A DNA stretch of 64,000 nt from Devosia lucknowensis (GCF_900177655.1 NZ_FXWK01000001.1:1364001-1428000); one strand, 5' to 3'; shown: positions 15,349-23,430, numbered from the stretch's first letter. Notes: generated from the letters alone by a model not told the origin. Numbers and translations: made by a program.

Positions 15349-15539
15349 ATGAAGCGAACGTGCCTAGCACCTTGCGGCTCGTGAGAGGGGGGACGCTTCA
15401 TTTCGGTCCCAACGCTCGGCTGTAGCTGGCACGCCACAATATCCGCGCTGCCAGGCGCGGCCACCGAATGCCGTTGGGATGTCACCCGGTCCAAGCCAGT
15501 CAAGGATGGCCGGGTCGCTGGTGAATTGAAAACCAGCGA
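15349..15539. other. Strongly structured noncoding stretch, candidate small RNA or leader
   Basis: The 376-bp gap 15218-15593 contains no convincing gene but a run of perfect stems: ATGAAGCG/CGCTTCAT (15349-15356 with 15394-15401), TCCCAACG/CGTTGGGA (15407-15414 with 15472-15479) enclosing CCGCGC/GCGCGG (15443-15448 with 15455-15460), ACCCGG/CCGGGT (15484-15489 with 15510-15515), and TCGCTGGT/ACCAGCGA (15515-15522 with 15532-15539). Strand is unresolved because all stems are perfect. It may be a structured RNA or a chain of protein-binding palindromes. Confidence 0.5.
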
Positions 15540-15593
15540 AACGGTTGGAGAACAGTGCCTCCTACCCCTTCCCGCTTGGCGGTCGTTCTGACC

Positions 15594-16439
15594 CTAGGTC
15601 TGTTGCTCCAAATCCATCAGCCGGAGCTCGTCCTGAACCAATTGCAGTCCATCCATCACGAAAGCGCGGCCTATTGGCCCCGACGATGCACTGTTGCCGC
15701 CCTTGGCTCGGCCGATGGCCGAAAGTGTCTCGCCGTGCAGGACTGCATCTTCAAAGACATCGACCAGACTGCCCAAGCACGCGCGCAGCCGGGCGATGGC
15801 ACGTTGGCTATCAATGTGGGCAATCAGCGGATCGTCGCCGTTCCACTTTTTTGGTGCGCGCTTCGCGGCCTTTATCTTGAATGTGGTGGCACCTGGCTTA
15901 GGTCCGTCGAATAGGTTGGCCTCGTCGTCAGGCTCGGCTGCTTTTGAGGATTGAAACGTGCCATCCGACACTACTGGGGCGCCGGCGATGCGCTTGATGC
16001 CATGCCGCTTGTCTTTGCCCGTGGCCATGTTGAACGTCTTCGACTGCAGGAGCGACTGAGCCTCGAGACTGGGGCCTGAGCCCATCATTTCGAATTGGGC
16101 CTCGGCGCTGTCGGAAATCGCCCTGTATCGCTCCGCCACGCGCAGCAGCGCTGTGCTGCGATCGCGGTTGAGCTGATCGCGCAATGGCCACGTGTCGTTG
16201 TCATTCGCCGCTGCGGGATCGCCCTTGGACTGGCGCTTGGTCAGCTTCTTGGCCATGGCTTGGTACGCTGGGGTGGGTTTCACCATACCATCCATCTCGG
16301 CGCGGCGCGCGATCACTCTGGCGATGGCTTCATCCTTCGTGGTTGGTTGGACTGACAGGTTGTCGTTCGCCGGCCGAAGCGCTGCTGCGTCGATGCGGGC
16401 GTTCAATGCAAGGCGCTGCGCGACGAAGTCACTCGCCAT
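15594..16439 (-). CDS. Phage protein, unknown function (helical, possible regulator)
   Basis: A 281-residue protein starting MASDFVAQRLALNARID at an ATG inside the last codons of the upstream gene (ATGGCGAGTGA contains both), hence coupled. It is charged and Ala-rich. One conserved-looking segment near the C-terminus reads FEDAVLHGETLSAIGRAKGGN ... GRAFVMDGL, which resembles a helix-turn-helix-like region. This style of C-terminus occurs, as I recall, in unnamed proteins of Rhizobiales prophages. No enzyme motif is seen. Its place at the end of the early/middle gene string fits a regulator of late genes, but that is only inference. Confidence 0.65.
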   Translation of the reverse strand: MASDFVAQRLALNARIDAAALRPANDNLSVQPTTKDEAIARVIARRAEMDGMVKPTPAYQAMAKKLTKRQSKGDPAAANDNDTWPLRDQLNRDRSTALLRVAERYRAISDSAEAQFEMMGSGPSLEAQSLLQSKTFNMATGKDKRHGIKRIAGAPVVSDGTFQSSKAAEPDDEANLFDGPKPGATTFKIKAAKRAPKKWNGDDPLIAHIDSQRAIARLRACLGSLVDVFEDAVLHGETLSAIGRAKGGNSASSGPIGRAFVMDGLQLVQDELRLMDLEQQT

Positions 16440-16680
16440 CTTTTGTCCAATCTTGGCTGCGCCACCAGATCTCAAACGCGTCGCTGTCAGCGACCGACAT
16501 CCGAAATGCTAGATGGGGATTGAGTGGGCGCTTGCGGCGCGGTGCCGAAAACGACATGTGACGGACTGGCGGGGCGGGTCGCTCGTAGGTATCGTTTGCG
16601 CGGATGGCCGCCAGAATTACAGGATCTGGTGGCGGGATGGGCGACGGTGTAGGCCGCTTGCGGCGATGCTTGCGTGCCAT
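16429..16680 (-). CDS. Small basic phage protein, unknown function
   Basis: An 83-residue protein, MARKHRRKRPTPSPIPPPDPVILAAIRANDTYERPAP ... VADSDAFEIWWRSQDWTKDGE. The N-terminus is very basic and Pro-rich and the C-terminus Trp-rich and acidic. It is the first gene after the TCCGGA operator cluster, and its end overlaps the next gene by 11 bases, so both probably form one operon controlled from that cluster. No family recognised. Confidence 0.6.
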   Translation of the reverse strand: MARKHRRKRPTPSPIPPPDPVILAAIRANDTYERPAPPVRHMSFSAPRRKRPLNPHLAFRMSVADSDAFEIWWRSQDWTKDGE

Positions 16681-16756
16681 GTGGTGCCCTCCGTGGTGGT
16701 TATATCGGGATGGCTGTGGCGCGGGTCAAACCGACCCAACCGAACTCGGTCAACAC

Positions 16757-16934
16757 TTCCGGACAACCGGACACTTCCTAAAGAAGTGTCCGGAGAGTCC
16801 GAAGGGGGTGTCAGGGTGAAAAACTGTCCGGACAGTCAAAAGTCGTACCAATCTAAGTATCTGTTTTGTGGATGCTAATTTCAGGACACATTGTCCGGAC
16901 AGAAAAATTTGTTGTCCGGACAACCCTCCGGACA
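16757..16934. promoter_or_regulatory. Cluster of TGTCCGGACA-type palindromes, candidate operators
   Basis: The 262-bp gap upstream of the small basic gene holds ACTGTCCGGACAGT (16823-16836), TGTCCGGACA (16892-16901), TTGTCCGGACAA (16912-16923), partial sites at 16757-16766 and 16927-16934, and a perfect 11-bp inverted repeat CCGGACACTTC/GAAGTGTCCGG (16767-16777 with 16783-16793). All share the TCCGGA core. The pattern is that of a dimeric repressor or activator with several operators over a promoter region. Nothing else is seen in the gap. Confidence 0.7.
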
Positions 16935-16942
16935 ATCCTAGG

Positions 16943-19042
16943 TCAGCAAACGAAAAACCACTCCCCGATCTGCCTCACTTTTCCGTCGGAAATCAGGCTG
17001 GTTTTCGCCCGATCGAACGCTCGCCGAACTGAATCCGGTTGCCCGCTTTGAGTAGCGGCATAACACTCCCGCCACTGGTCTAGATTGACCACGGAGACGC
17101 CGTTCGGGAAGTGGTGCCCATCGGGCTCAACACCACAGGCCTCAACGGCGTCGCCCAGCGCGTCAAAGACGCGATCTTTCGTTGTCTTGCCGCTGGACTT
17201 CAGCTTCTTGGGAGGATCTCCTTCTACGGGCACCACGACAGGCGCCTCTGTCGGCTCGCCATCCTCGTCGTTGCCGACAACAACCCCCTCCATGGAGAAA
17301 TGCGTGATGACGCCGATCTCGCCATCGTTGGTGCCATCGCAGGTGAGGTTGTAGCGGGCGCCGTCGCGCTTCACGATGAAGCTGGCATCAACTGCACCAT
17401 CGAGGTCAATAGCGCCCTTGCCGCGCTCGCCTGACCACGCTGTGTGGTGGACCACAGTCACGTGCGCCTTGGTGGCGTGCATGATTTCGTCGACCGACTG
17501 CACAAAGGAGGTCATGTCCTTCGACGTGTTCTGATCGCCCGCACCGAACACACGTGTCAGCGTGTCTAAAATGATCCAGCGGCAAGGTAGACCGCATGCC
17601 TCGGCAGCGCTGTTCACCAAGTGAGCAATTGACCGGGCATCGTCGAGGTTCTTGGTCAGATCAACTCGACCGCCGATCACCAACAATGGCACGTCCTGAA
17701 CGCCGTGGCGCTTGCGGAATGCGAGCATGCGGCGCTCCGTTAGATCCTTGCGCTCGGCCGCGAAGTACACGACGAGGCCTTGATCGACTTTTCGCCCATG
17801 CCACTCCATGCCAGCAGCAACGTGGCATGCGATGTCGGTAATGATGACCGACTTTCCGGTGCCTGGTAGGCCGACGACCACTGTGAACTCGCCATATCCA
17901 AAGACACTTTTCACGAAAGACTTCTTCGGCTTAGAAGGTTCGATATCGTCGAACCAGGTGACGTCAAACCGCTCTCGCTTTTCCTTCCTGGGCGTGACTT
18001 CAGCTGCAGATGCGGATTGCTGTTCGACGGTCTCAGCACGACCCGTATCGGCGACACCCCTCATGGACTTAAAGCTATCCTTTGGTAGCCAAGCCGTTAC
18101 GTCTTGCTCTGCGACAAATGTGGCCTCCGGTATATCGCGAGGGCTCTGCTCACCGCTGTCCAGGCCACTCTTGATCGTCGCCCGCGCCGAGTGCTCCCCA
18201 TCCTTCGCGACATACCCATTTGCCATCGCCGCGCCGTACAGTCGCGCCTCTGCGTCGGCGCGTGTCATAGCTCCAGCCCCAATCAGAGTGCCCAAGTTGA
18301 AAGAGGCCTTGTTGAGTGCTCCGTTCCGGCCCGATCGCGTCGATACGAGTGCGGAGATTTCGCCGGAGATCGCTGCCTCGACATATGCGGAATTGTCGTT
18401 GGCATGACCTTGCTCGGGGATAGATGAGGTCGGCTGACGCTCTTTGACAATCATGGCCAGTAGCCATGCTGGAGCGTCGACGATGTCTTCGTCCGGATTG
18501 ACCCAAGTGTATTGGGCGCCGGCCGACGTGACCGACCCCGGCACGATGACATAGCCACCCTGCCCTCGGATGTCAGCGCCGGAGGCGAGGCCTGGCCCCT
18601 GAGTGTTCCGCACGCCCTCGACATGTCGGAAATAGCGATGTTGCCCACCAGATGCAGTGTTGGCGGTGAGGGTGTCTGGAAGACGACCGTGGATCGCCTC
18701 GTGTTCGCGCAGCCAGTCGAAGCCGTTGGCGCCGACCTTCACGTCCAGGTCCAGAACGAACGCCCCTATCGCCTCGCCGGTCGGGACGCCAATCATAGCA
18801 TTCGGGTTTTGCGTCCAGAACTGGCGCACGACGCGTTCCGAAGTTGACGCCTCGCGAAACCCGCTGCGGGTCAACGGCGACTTGGCCGTGAAAGCGATCC
18901 TGACTTCGCCGGTTTCGGGGTCGACGCGCTCGACATTCCCCGGCCGGCACGGAAACACCGGCCAATCGCGATCGACGTACTCGAGCGCATAATCGAGCGC
19001 GCGGCGAGGAGCCAACGGCCGAAGTTTTGGTAGAGGAGGCAT
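16943..19042 (-). CDS. Phage PrimPol-helicase replication protein
   Basis: A 699-residue two-part replication enzyme. Residues 1 to about 210 are a bifunctional primase/polymerase domain: ALEYVDRDWPVFPCRPGN, the metal-binding pair FVLDLDVKVG (D98, D100), TASGGQHRYFRH, and GADIRGQGGYVIVPGS. From about residue 370 an AAA_25/RepA-like helicase domain follows, with Walker A VVGLPGTGKSVI, Walker B WIILDTLTRVFGAGDQN, and VTVVHHTAWSGERGKGAIDLDGAVDA. The last 90 residues carry a small winged-helix-like region. It would prime and unwind phage DNA. It follows the excisionase and one small gene; the TCCGGA cluster begins just after its stop. Confidence 0.92.
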   Translation of the reverse strand: MPPLPKLRPLAPRRALDYALEYVDRDWPVFPCRPGNVERVDPETGEVRIAFTAKSPLTRSGFREASTSERVVRQFWTQNPNAMIGVPTGEAIGAFVLDLDVKVGANGFDWLREHEAIHGRLPDTLTANTASGGQHRYFRHVEGVRNTQGPGLASGADIRGQGGYVIVPGSVTSAGAQYTWVNPDEDIVDAPAWLLAMIVKERQPTSSIPEQGHANDNSAYVEAAISGEISALVSTRSGRNGALNKASFNLGTLIGAGAMTRADAEARLYGAAMANGYVAKDGEHSARATIKSGLDSGEQSPRDIPEATFVAEQDVTAWLPKDSFKSMRGVADTGRAETVEQQSASAAEVTPRKEKRERFDVTWFDDIEPSKPKKSFVKSVFGYGEFTVVVGLPGTGKSVIITDIACHVAAGMEWHGRKVDQGLVVYFAAERKDLTERRMLAFRKRHGVQDVPLLVIGGRVDLTKNLDDARSIAHLVNSAAEACGLPCRWIILDTLTRVFGAGDQNTSKDMTSFVQSVDEIMHATKAHVTVVHHTAWSGERGKGAIDLDGAVDASFIVKRDGARYNLTCDGTNDGEIGVITHFSMEGVVVGNDEDGEPTEAPVVVPVEGDPPKKLKSSGKTTKDRVFDALGDAVEACGVEPDGHHFPNGVSVVNLDQWRECYAATQSGQPDSVRRAFDRAKTSLISDGKVRQIGEWFFVC

Positions 19043-19096
19043 TGATCACCTTGGAGCGGGGAAGATTGGTGGAGCGCTGAGGGCGCTCCATAGGGG

Positions 19097-19348
19097 TTAG
19101 GCGCGCTGCCAGGTAACGATCCAGGGCTCGCCTGCTGACCGACGGCGATAAGCCGTGTCAGGCACTTCGCCAACGTAGGTGTCGACGGCCAAAACCAAAG
19201 TGTCTATCGCCTCGAACAGCGCAGTGGCGCCCGCCATGTCGGTGCAGGAGCCCTCACCCATCACGATGATGCCGCGGCGTTCGGCGAAATCGTAAGCGAT
19301 GCGGCGCAAATAGCACTGCAGCCGACCATCGAATGGCAGGCCGCTCAT
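19097..19348 (-). CDS. Small phage protein, unknown function
   Basis: An 83-residue protein, MSGLPFDGRLQCYLRRIAYDFAERRGIIVMGEGSCTDMAGATALFEAIDTLVLAVDTYVGEVPDTAYRRR... Its ATG overlaps the stop of the excisionase gene by four bases (ATGA-type overlap), and it lies 54 bases before the PrimPol gene. Predominantly helical; no motif recognised. Coupling and strand support it as a real early gene. Confidence 0.65.
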   Translation of the reverse strand: MSGLPFDGRLQCYLRRIAYDFAERRGIIVMGEGSCTDMAGATALFEAIDTLVLAVDTYVGEVPDTAYRRRSAGEPWIVTWQRA

Positions 19349-19554
19349 GCTGCGGCCTGTGCGCGGCTGTTGTCATTGGCGGGGCGCGCCGCAATGCGGT
19401 CTGCACACCACTGCTCGATCTCGCTCTTGACGAAGGCAATGCGCTTCGGCCCGATCTCTACCGCAGCAGGGAAGCGCCCTTCAGCCCGCGCCACATTAAT
19501 GGCCGAACGGGAAAGGCTGGTGAGCTTGGCAACGTCTTTTATGGATATGAGCAA
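19345..19554 (-). CDS. AlpA-family excisionase/regulator
   Basis: A 69-residue winged helix-turn-helix protein: MLISIKDVAKLTSLSRSAINVARAEGRFPAAVEIGPKRIAFVKSEIEQWCADRIAARPANDN. The order KDVA-LT-LSRS-I ... G-FP ... R-AF-KSEIE-W is the AlpA/phage excisionase signature. It lies next to the integrase, and such proteins direct excision and can activate integrase or early genes. The C-terminal RPANDN motif is frequent in alphaproteobacterial phage proteins. It is 86 bp from the integrase stop. Confidence 0.88.
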   Translation of the reverse strand: MLISIKDVAKLTSLSRSAINVARAEGRFPAAVEIGPKRIAFVKSEIEQWCADRIAARPANDNSRAQAAA

Positions 19555-19640
19555 ATTGACCTCCGGGTTGCGCCGGTCTCAAGCACCGGCACCAAGTCTC
19601 TTTGGCCCGGCGGTCGTCATGGTCAAACTGATCAGTATAA

Positions 19641-20813
19641 TTATTTCGGGCTGGTGCAGAAGTTGGCCCAATCCACCATTAGCGCACGGCGCTTTTCAAG
19701 TGCATCAGATCGGCGATATGCTTGCTCGACGGCGTTGCCTACCTTATGCGCCAGCGCCGCTTCGGCGATCTCTCGCGGGTGGTTGGTCATGTCGCCTGCC
19801 CAATCTCGGAACGCGGAGCGCATGCCGTGGACAGTCACGCCGGCGGCGACTTTTTTTAAGCTCTTGCCCATGGTCATATTTGAGATCGGCGTCTTGAGGT
19901 CTTGACCCGGAAAAACGAAATCGCAGGACTTCTTTTCTAGTCGGATCTTGAGGATCGCGACGGCCGCATCGGACAGCGGAACAGTGTGTTGCTGCCGAGC
20001 CTTCATGCGCTCCGGCGGAATGATCCAGACCTTCTTATCAAAATCGAACTCATCCCACCGAGCGCCGAAAACCTCAGCCGATCGCGACGCCGTGAGGATG
20101 GTGAAGCGCAGAGCCTCGGCCCCTACCCCGTCGAGGTCGGTAAGCTTGGCCATCACACCCGGCACGTCGGCGTAGGCGAGTGCGGCATGGTGCTTTACCT
20201 GCCGTGTGCGGGTCGGCAGCAGATGGATAAGGTTGCCGCTGCGCACGGCCGGATTATCGCCGGAGCGCCATCCCTTCACCTTGGCGAAGTCGAGCACCTT
20301 CTCGAGCCGCATGCGGAGCCGTGTAGCGGTCTCGGCCTTCTCCAACCAGATAGGCTCGAGAACCCCAACGATATCGTCGACGCCAATTTCCGCAACAGAC
20401 TTGTTACGTATCGAACTGCAGTATGCGTCGCCCAACGTCTGTTCCCATTGCCAGCCATGCTTGCTATTGGACCAACCTGCCTTCTGCCCGGCAATGTAGT
20501 CGTCGGCCGCTTTGCCGAATGTTGGGATCGCTGCCACTTTCCGCTTCTCGGCCATAGGGTCGATGCCATCGGTCAGTTGCGCGCGGACATCGTCAGCCCG
20601 CTTGCGGGCCGCGACCAAACCGACCGGCGCCGTGCCTGAATTGTAGGAACCAAGCCCGAGCTCGCGCCGCTTGCCCTGCCAATGATAAACGAAGATCCAG
20701 GATCTCGTGCCAGACTTGGACCGGCGCAGATAAAGCCCATCGCCATCGCCCAGCAGCGTCTTTGTGCTGGCGTTGATCTGGGTGACCGTGAGTTTGTTCC
20801 GGGCCACTTTCAT
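19641..20813 (-). CDS. Tyrosine recombinase, prophage integrase (P4-like with DUF4102 domain)
   Basis: A 390-residue site-specific recombinase. The N-terminal arm-binding domain (DUF4102 type) reads LTVTQINASTKTLLGDGDGLYLRRSKSGTRSWIFVYHWQGKRRELGLGSY. The core-binding domain is FGKAADDYIAGQKAGWSNSKH. The catalytic domain shows R in LTASRSAEVFGARWDE, HGMRSAFRDW (H-x-x-R), and the nucleophile Tyr in VGNAVEQAYRRSDALEKRR. The start at 20813 has AAAAGGA just upstream; longer in-frame starts lack one. P4-type integrases usually target tRNA 3' ends, and a tRNA-like 3' end lies 0.13 kb away, at the junction with the chromosome. Confidence 0.94.
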   Translation of the reverse strand: MKVARNKLTVTQINASTKTLLGDGDGLYLRRSKSGTRSWIFVYHWQGKRRELGLGSYNSGTAPVGLVAARKRADDVRAQLTDGIDPMAEKRKVAAIPTFGKAADDYIAGQKAGWSNSKHGWQWEQTLGDAYCSSIRNKSVAEIGVDDIVGVLEPIWLEKAETATRLRMRLEKVLDFAKVKGWRSGDNPAVRSGNLIHLLPTRTRQVKHHAALAYADVPGVMAKLTDLDGVGAEALRFTILTASRSAEVFGARWDEFDFDKKVWIIPPERMKARQQHTVPLSDAAVAILKIRLEKKSCDFVFPGQDLKTPISNMTMGKSLKKVAAGVTVHGMRSAFRDWAGDMTNHPREIAEAALAHKVGNAVEQAYRRSDALEKRRALMVDWANFCTSPK

Positions 20814-20932
20814 AATCCTTTTCATAATCTGGCGGCTTGTCACAAGTGGCGACAAAAGACAGTAATGTCAAGGATTGCGCGGAAAACCGGGCTTTAAGGC
20901 GCTTCTCAGGCCAACAATGTCAGCAATGGTAT

Positions 20933-20958
20933 GGTGGAGGCGGAAGTCCCCTCCACCA
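20933..20958. other. Putative prophage attachment junction: 3' end of a tRNA (likely tRNA-Tyr)
   Basis: AGTCCCCTCCACCA (20945-20958) equals the tRNA acceptor 3' strand CCCCTCC, discriminator A and CCA, as in alphaproteobacterial tRNA-Tyr (GGAGGGG acceptor). No T-arm precedes it, so only the 3' fragment is here. GGTGGAGG at 20933-20940 is an inverted copy that could serve as recombinase core arm. rlmB just downstream is, to my recollection, a frequent neighbour of tRNA-Tyr in this order, which supports the reading. Confidence 0.6.
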
Positions 20959-21078
20959 CCCCCCTGATCACCCGATCAACAACGCCTCCGGCCTTAACCG
21001 CGTCGGCGCGTGGGCTCTCGACTCTCTCGATCCGCTCTGGTTGATAATCGCCCTGCTTATGAGTTGGGGGACTTATCC

Positions 21079-21669
21079 ATGGCACAATTCCGTCACGTGG
21101 CGCGCCTGGGGCTGGCTGCGATCACCGCCCTGCTGGCGATCCCGGCATCGGGCCAGGACACGCTATCCTGGGGAGAGGTCGGCAACTGGTACATTGCCGT
21201 CGACCCGAGCCTGGCCAATTCCTGCTTCGTCATGAACGAATATGACGACGGCACGGTGTTGCGCATCGGGCTCGACATGTCCTCGTCCGACGATCGCTGG
21301 TACATCATGTTCGGAAACGACCGCTGGCGCTCCATCGAGGTGGATGGAGAATATGACGTGGCGCTGCAGTTCGACCGCGAGGCGGAATGGACGGCCATCG
21401 CCTCCGGCGTCAATATGGGCGACGACATCAACTTCCTCTACGTGTTCGGATCAGACGTCGATTTCTTCGACGAATTCGTGCGCAAGAACGCGCTCAATCT
21501 CAGCTATGAGGGCGAGGCTATCGCCCATCTGAGCCTTTCGGGCAGCGCCCGCGCGATCAACGCCATGATCGAGTGCCAGGAGGCCCAGCTCGATGCGCCC
21601 GCAGCCGACCCGTTCGCGGGCAAGTCCAAGAAGAAGGGAACGCCGGCCAACGACCCTTTCGCCAACTGA
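21079..21669 (+). CDS. Secreted protein, unknown function
   Basis: A 196-residue protein with a clear signal peptide MAQFRHVARLGLAAITALLAIPASG cut before QDTLSWGEV. The mature part is rich in Trp, Asp and Tyr (NWYIAVDPSLANSCFVMNEYDDGTVLRIGLDMSSSDDRWYIMFGND), with two cysteines, and ends in a repeated DPFAGK / NDPFAN motif. The start has GGGGGA upstream. First chromosomal gene beyond the prophage. Invasion-associated locus B-like or similar periplasmic proteins have a comparable layout, but I cannot assign a family with confidence. Confidence 0.7.
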   Translation: MAQFRHVARLGLAAITALLAIPASGQDTLSWGEVGNWYIAVDPSLANSCFVMNEYDDGTVLRIGLDMSSSDDRWYIMFGNDRWRSIEVDGEYDVALQFDREAEWTAIASGVNMGDDINFLYVFGSDVDFFDEFVRKNALNLSYEGEAIAHLSLSGSARAINAMIECQEAQLDAPAADPFAGKSKKKGTPANDPFAN

Positions 21670-21723
21670 TGGCGACTGCGCCGCTGCTTGCGGAAAGCCC
21701 GCAAACCCGGTACCGCTCCGCAC

Positions 21724-22482
21724 ATGAGCCGCAACAAGTTTCCGCCCAAGCCCAAATACGATCCCGATACCGGTCCGGTCTATCTTTACGGCCTGCACAC
21801 GGTGCGCGCCGCGCTGGATAACCCCGCCCGCATCAAGAAGGTGCTGCTGGCCACGCCCAACGCCCTCAATCGTCTCCAGGAGACCGGAGCGAACCTGGGC
21901 AAGGTAAAGGTCGTCGAGACCAACCCCAAGGAACTCGATCGCCTTCTCGGCGGCGAGGCCGTGCACCAGGGCGCGGCCCTGGAAGTGGATCCGGTGACCC
22001 GCTTCGGGCTGGAGGACCTGCACGAACCCAAGCTGGTCGTCGTGCTCGACCAGCTGACCGATCCGCATAACGTGGGCGCCATCCTGCGCACCGCCTGCGC
22101 CTTCGGTGCCCAGGCAGTGATCACCACGGCCCGCCACTCGCCGCGCGAGACCGGCGTCATGGCCAAGGCCGCTTCGGGGGCGCTCGATCTCGTGCCGATG
22201 ATCGAAGTGCGCAACCTCGGTGATGCGATCGAGAAACTGAAGGAACGCGGCATGCTGGTGCTGGGCTTCGACTCCGAAGCCGAGGCCCCGTTGCGGCCGC
22301 GCACGGATTCGCGCCCCATGGCCGTCGTCCTCGGCGCCGAGGGCAAGGGCCTGCGCCTGCGCACCCGCGAGCTTTGCGACGAGATGGTGCGGCTCGACAT
22401 GCCCGGCCCGATCAAGTCGCTCAACGTTTCCAATGCAGCAGCCATCGCGCTGTTCGCCGCGACCGCCGGACGCCAGGCATGA
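21724..22482 (+). CDS. rlmB: 23S rRNA 2'-O-ribose G2251 methyltransferase, TrmH/SPOUT family
   Basis: A 252-residue SpoU-type methyltransferase that modifies the peptidyl-transferase P-loop of 23S rRNA. The N-terminal substrate-binding domain is VYLYGLHTVRAALDNPARIKKVLLATPNA. The SPOUT domain has motif 1 LDQLTDPHNVGAILRTACAFGAQAVI, motif 2 AVVLGAEGKGLRLRTRELCD, and motif 3 DMPGPIKSLNVSNAAAIALFA, all needed for the SAM-binding knot. The ATG at 21724 gives the family length; the frame opens 12 codons earlier without support. Its stop overlaps the next start (ATGA). Confidence 0.93.
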   Translation: MSRNKFPPKPKYDPDTGPVYLYGLHTVRAALDNPARIKKVLLATPNALNRLQETGANLGKVKVVETNPKELDRLLGGEAVHQGAALEVDPVTRFGLEDLHEPKLVVVLDQLTDPHNVGAILRTACAFGAQAVITTARHSPRETGVMAKAASGALDLVPMIEVRNLGDAIEKLKERGMLVLGFDSEAEAPLRPRTDSRPMAVVLGAEGKGLRLRTRELCDEMVRLDMPGPIKSLNVSNAAAIALFAATAGRQA

Positions 22483-22871
22483 GCACTTTCGAGCCCTTCG
22501 CCATGGCCCTGAGGCTGTCAGGCGTGTCGATTGCGCAGAACGAGCTCGACGCGGGCCTCAGGCAGCTCAGCGTCCGCTATGAACCGGAAGACGCCGACAA
22601 CAGCTTTTACGCGCAGATCGATGTGCCCGTGGACAATCCGGTCCGCGCCGTGCTGGATCTGGCGGAACGGTCGGGACCGGCGCTGGCGGCCATGCTCGAC
22701 GACCGACGCGTCGGCAAGGCCGTGCTCGACATCGCCTTCGACTATCCCGCGGAAGGCGAAGCCATGTCGGCCCGCCTGCCCGCCCATGCCGCGGCGGCCA
22801 TCGCCAATCACGGCATCGACATCGAAATCTCCGTCTACCTGACCGACGTCGAAGACGACGAAGAAGACTGA
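22479..22871 (+). CDS. Small acidic protein, possibly DUF4279-like
   Basis: A 130-residue acidic protein coupled to rlmB by an ATGA overlap. It reads FAMALRLSGVSIAQNELDAGLRQLSVRYEPEDADN, then an Ala-rich helical middle and ANHGIDIEISVYLTDVEDDEED. The two-strand start, helix, and I-ISVYL end loosely resemble DUF4279 proteins, but I hold that weakly. Cytoplasmic, no catalytic residues evident. Co-translation suggests co-expression with rlmB and not necessarily a shared pathway. Confidence 0.65.
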   Translation: MSTFEPFAMALRLSGVSIAQNELDAGLRQLSVRYEPEDADNSFYAQIDVPVDNPVRAVLDLAERSGPALAAMLDDRRVGKAVLDIAFDYPAEGEAMSARLPAHAAAAIANHGIDIEISVYLTDVEDDEED

Positions 22872-22885
22872 GCGCGACGACGTCG

Positions 22886-23428
22886 ATGGGCATCCGGAAC
22901 TACTTGATCGAAGGCGGCTCCGGTACCGGCAAGACCACTGTTGCCGAAGAGCTCGAGCGACGCGGGCACCACGTGGTGCATGGAGACCGGACCCTCGCCT
23001 ATTATGGCGACCCCGATACCGGCGAGCCGATGCGGACCCCGGAGTTCGCGGACGAGGCCGACACGGTCAGGTGGGGATTGGACCACTGGATCTGGCCGGT
23101 GGAAACCGTCAGGACGCTGATCGCGGACCACACGAGCGCCATCACGTTTTTCTGCGGGCATTCGGCCAATGCAGCGCAGTTCACGTCCCTGTTCGACGCG
23201 GTCTTTCTTCTCGACGTCGATGCGCAAACCCTTCGCACGCGGCTGATGAAGCGGCCGGAAGACGAGTTCGGCGGAAAACCGATCGAACGCGACGTGGTCT
23301 TGAGTTTGCATCAAACCCAGGACGACCTCGCCGGACATGCGGTGCGCATCGACGCGACGGCGCCGATCACCCGCGTGGTGGATGACATCCTCTCCAGATT
23401 GAGCGGTGGTGACCCGCGTATCGGCTGA
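22886..23428 (+). CDS. P-loop nucleoside/nucleotide kinase-like ATPase
   Basis: A 180-residue P-loop protein: Walker A IEGGSGTGKTTVAEEL (residues 8-23), a following substrate region HHVVHGDRTLAYYGDPDTGEPMRTPEF, a Walker-B-like strand FDAVFLLDVDAQTLRTRLMKRP, and DDEFGG-type lid residues. Adenylate-kinase-like small kinases show this layout, and proteins of this type are often annotated as AAA nucleoside kinases. The substrate is unknown. It follows its neighbour by 14 bases and converges on the CPBP gene with only two bases between the stops. Confidence 0.75.
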   Translation: MGIRNYLIEGGSGTGKTTVAEELERRGHHVVHGDRTLAYYGDPDTGEPMRTPEFADEADTVRWGLDHWIWPVETVRTLIADHTSAITFFCGHSANAAQFTSLFDAVFLLDVDAQTLRTRLMKRPEDEFGGKPIERDVVLSLHQTQDDLAGHAVRIDATAPITRVVDDILSRLSGGDPRIG

Positions 23429-23430
23429 AA

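Noticed and set aside
15407..15479. A tRNA gene, suggested by an 8-bp stem closing about 70 bases
   Set aside because: No T-arm or D-arm pattern and no plausible anticodon loop could be found on either strand.
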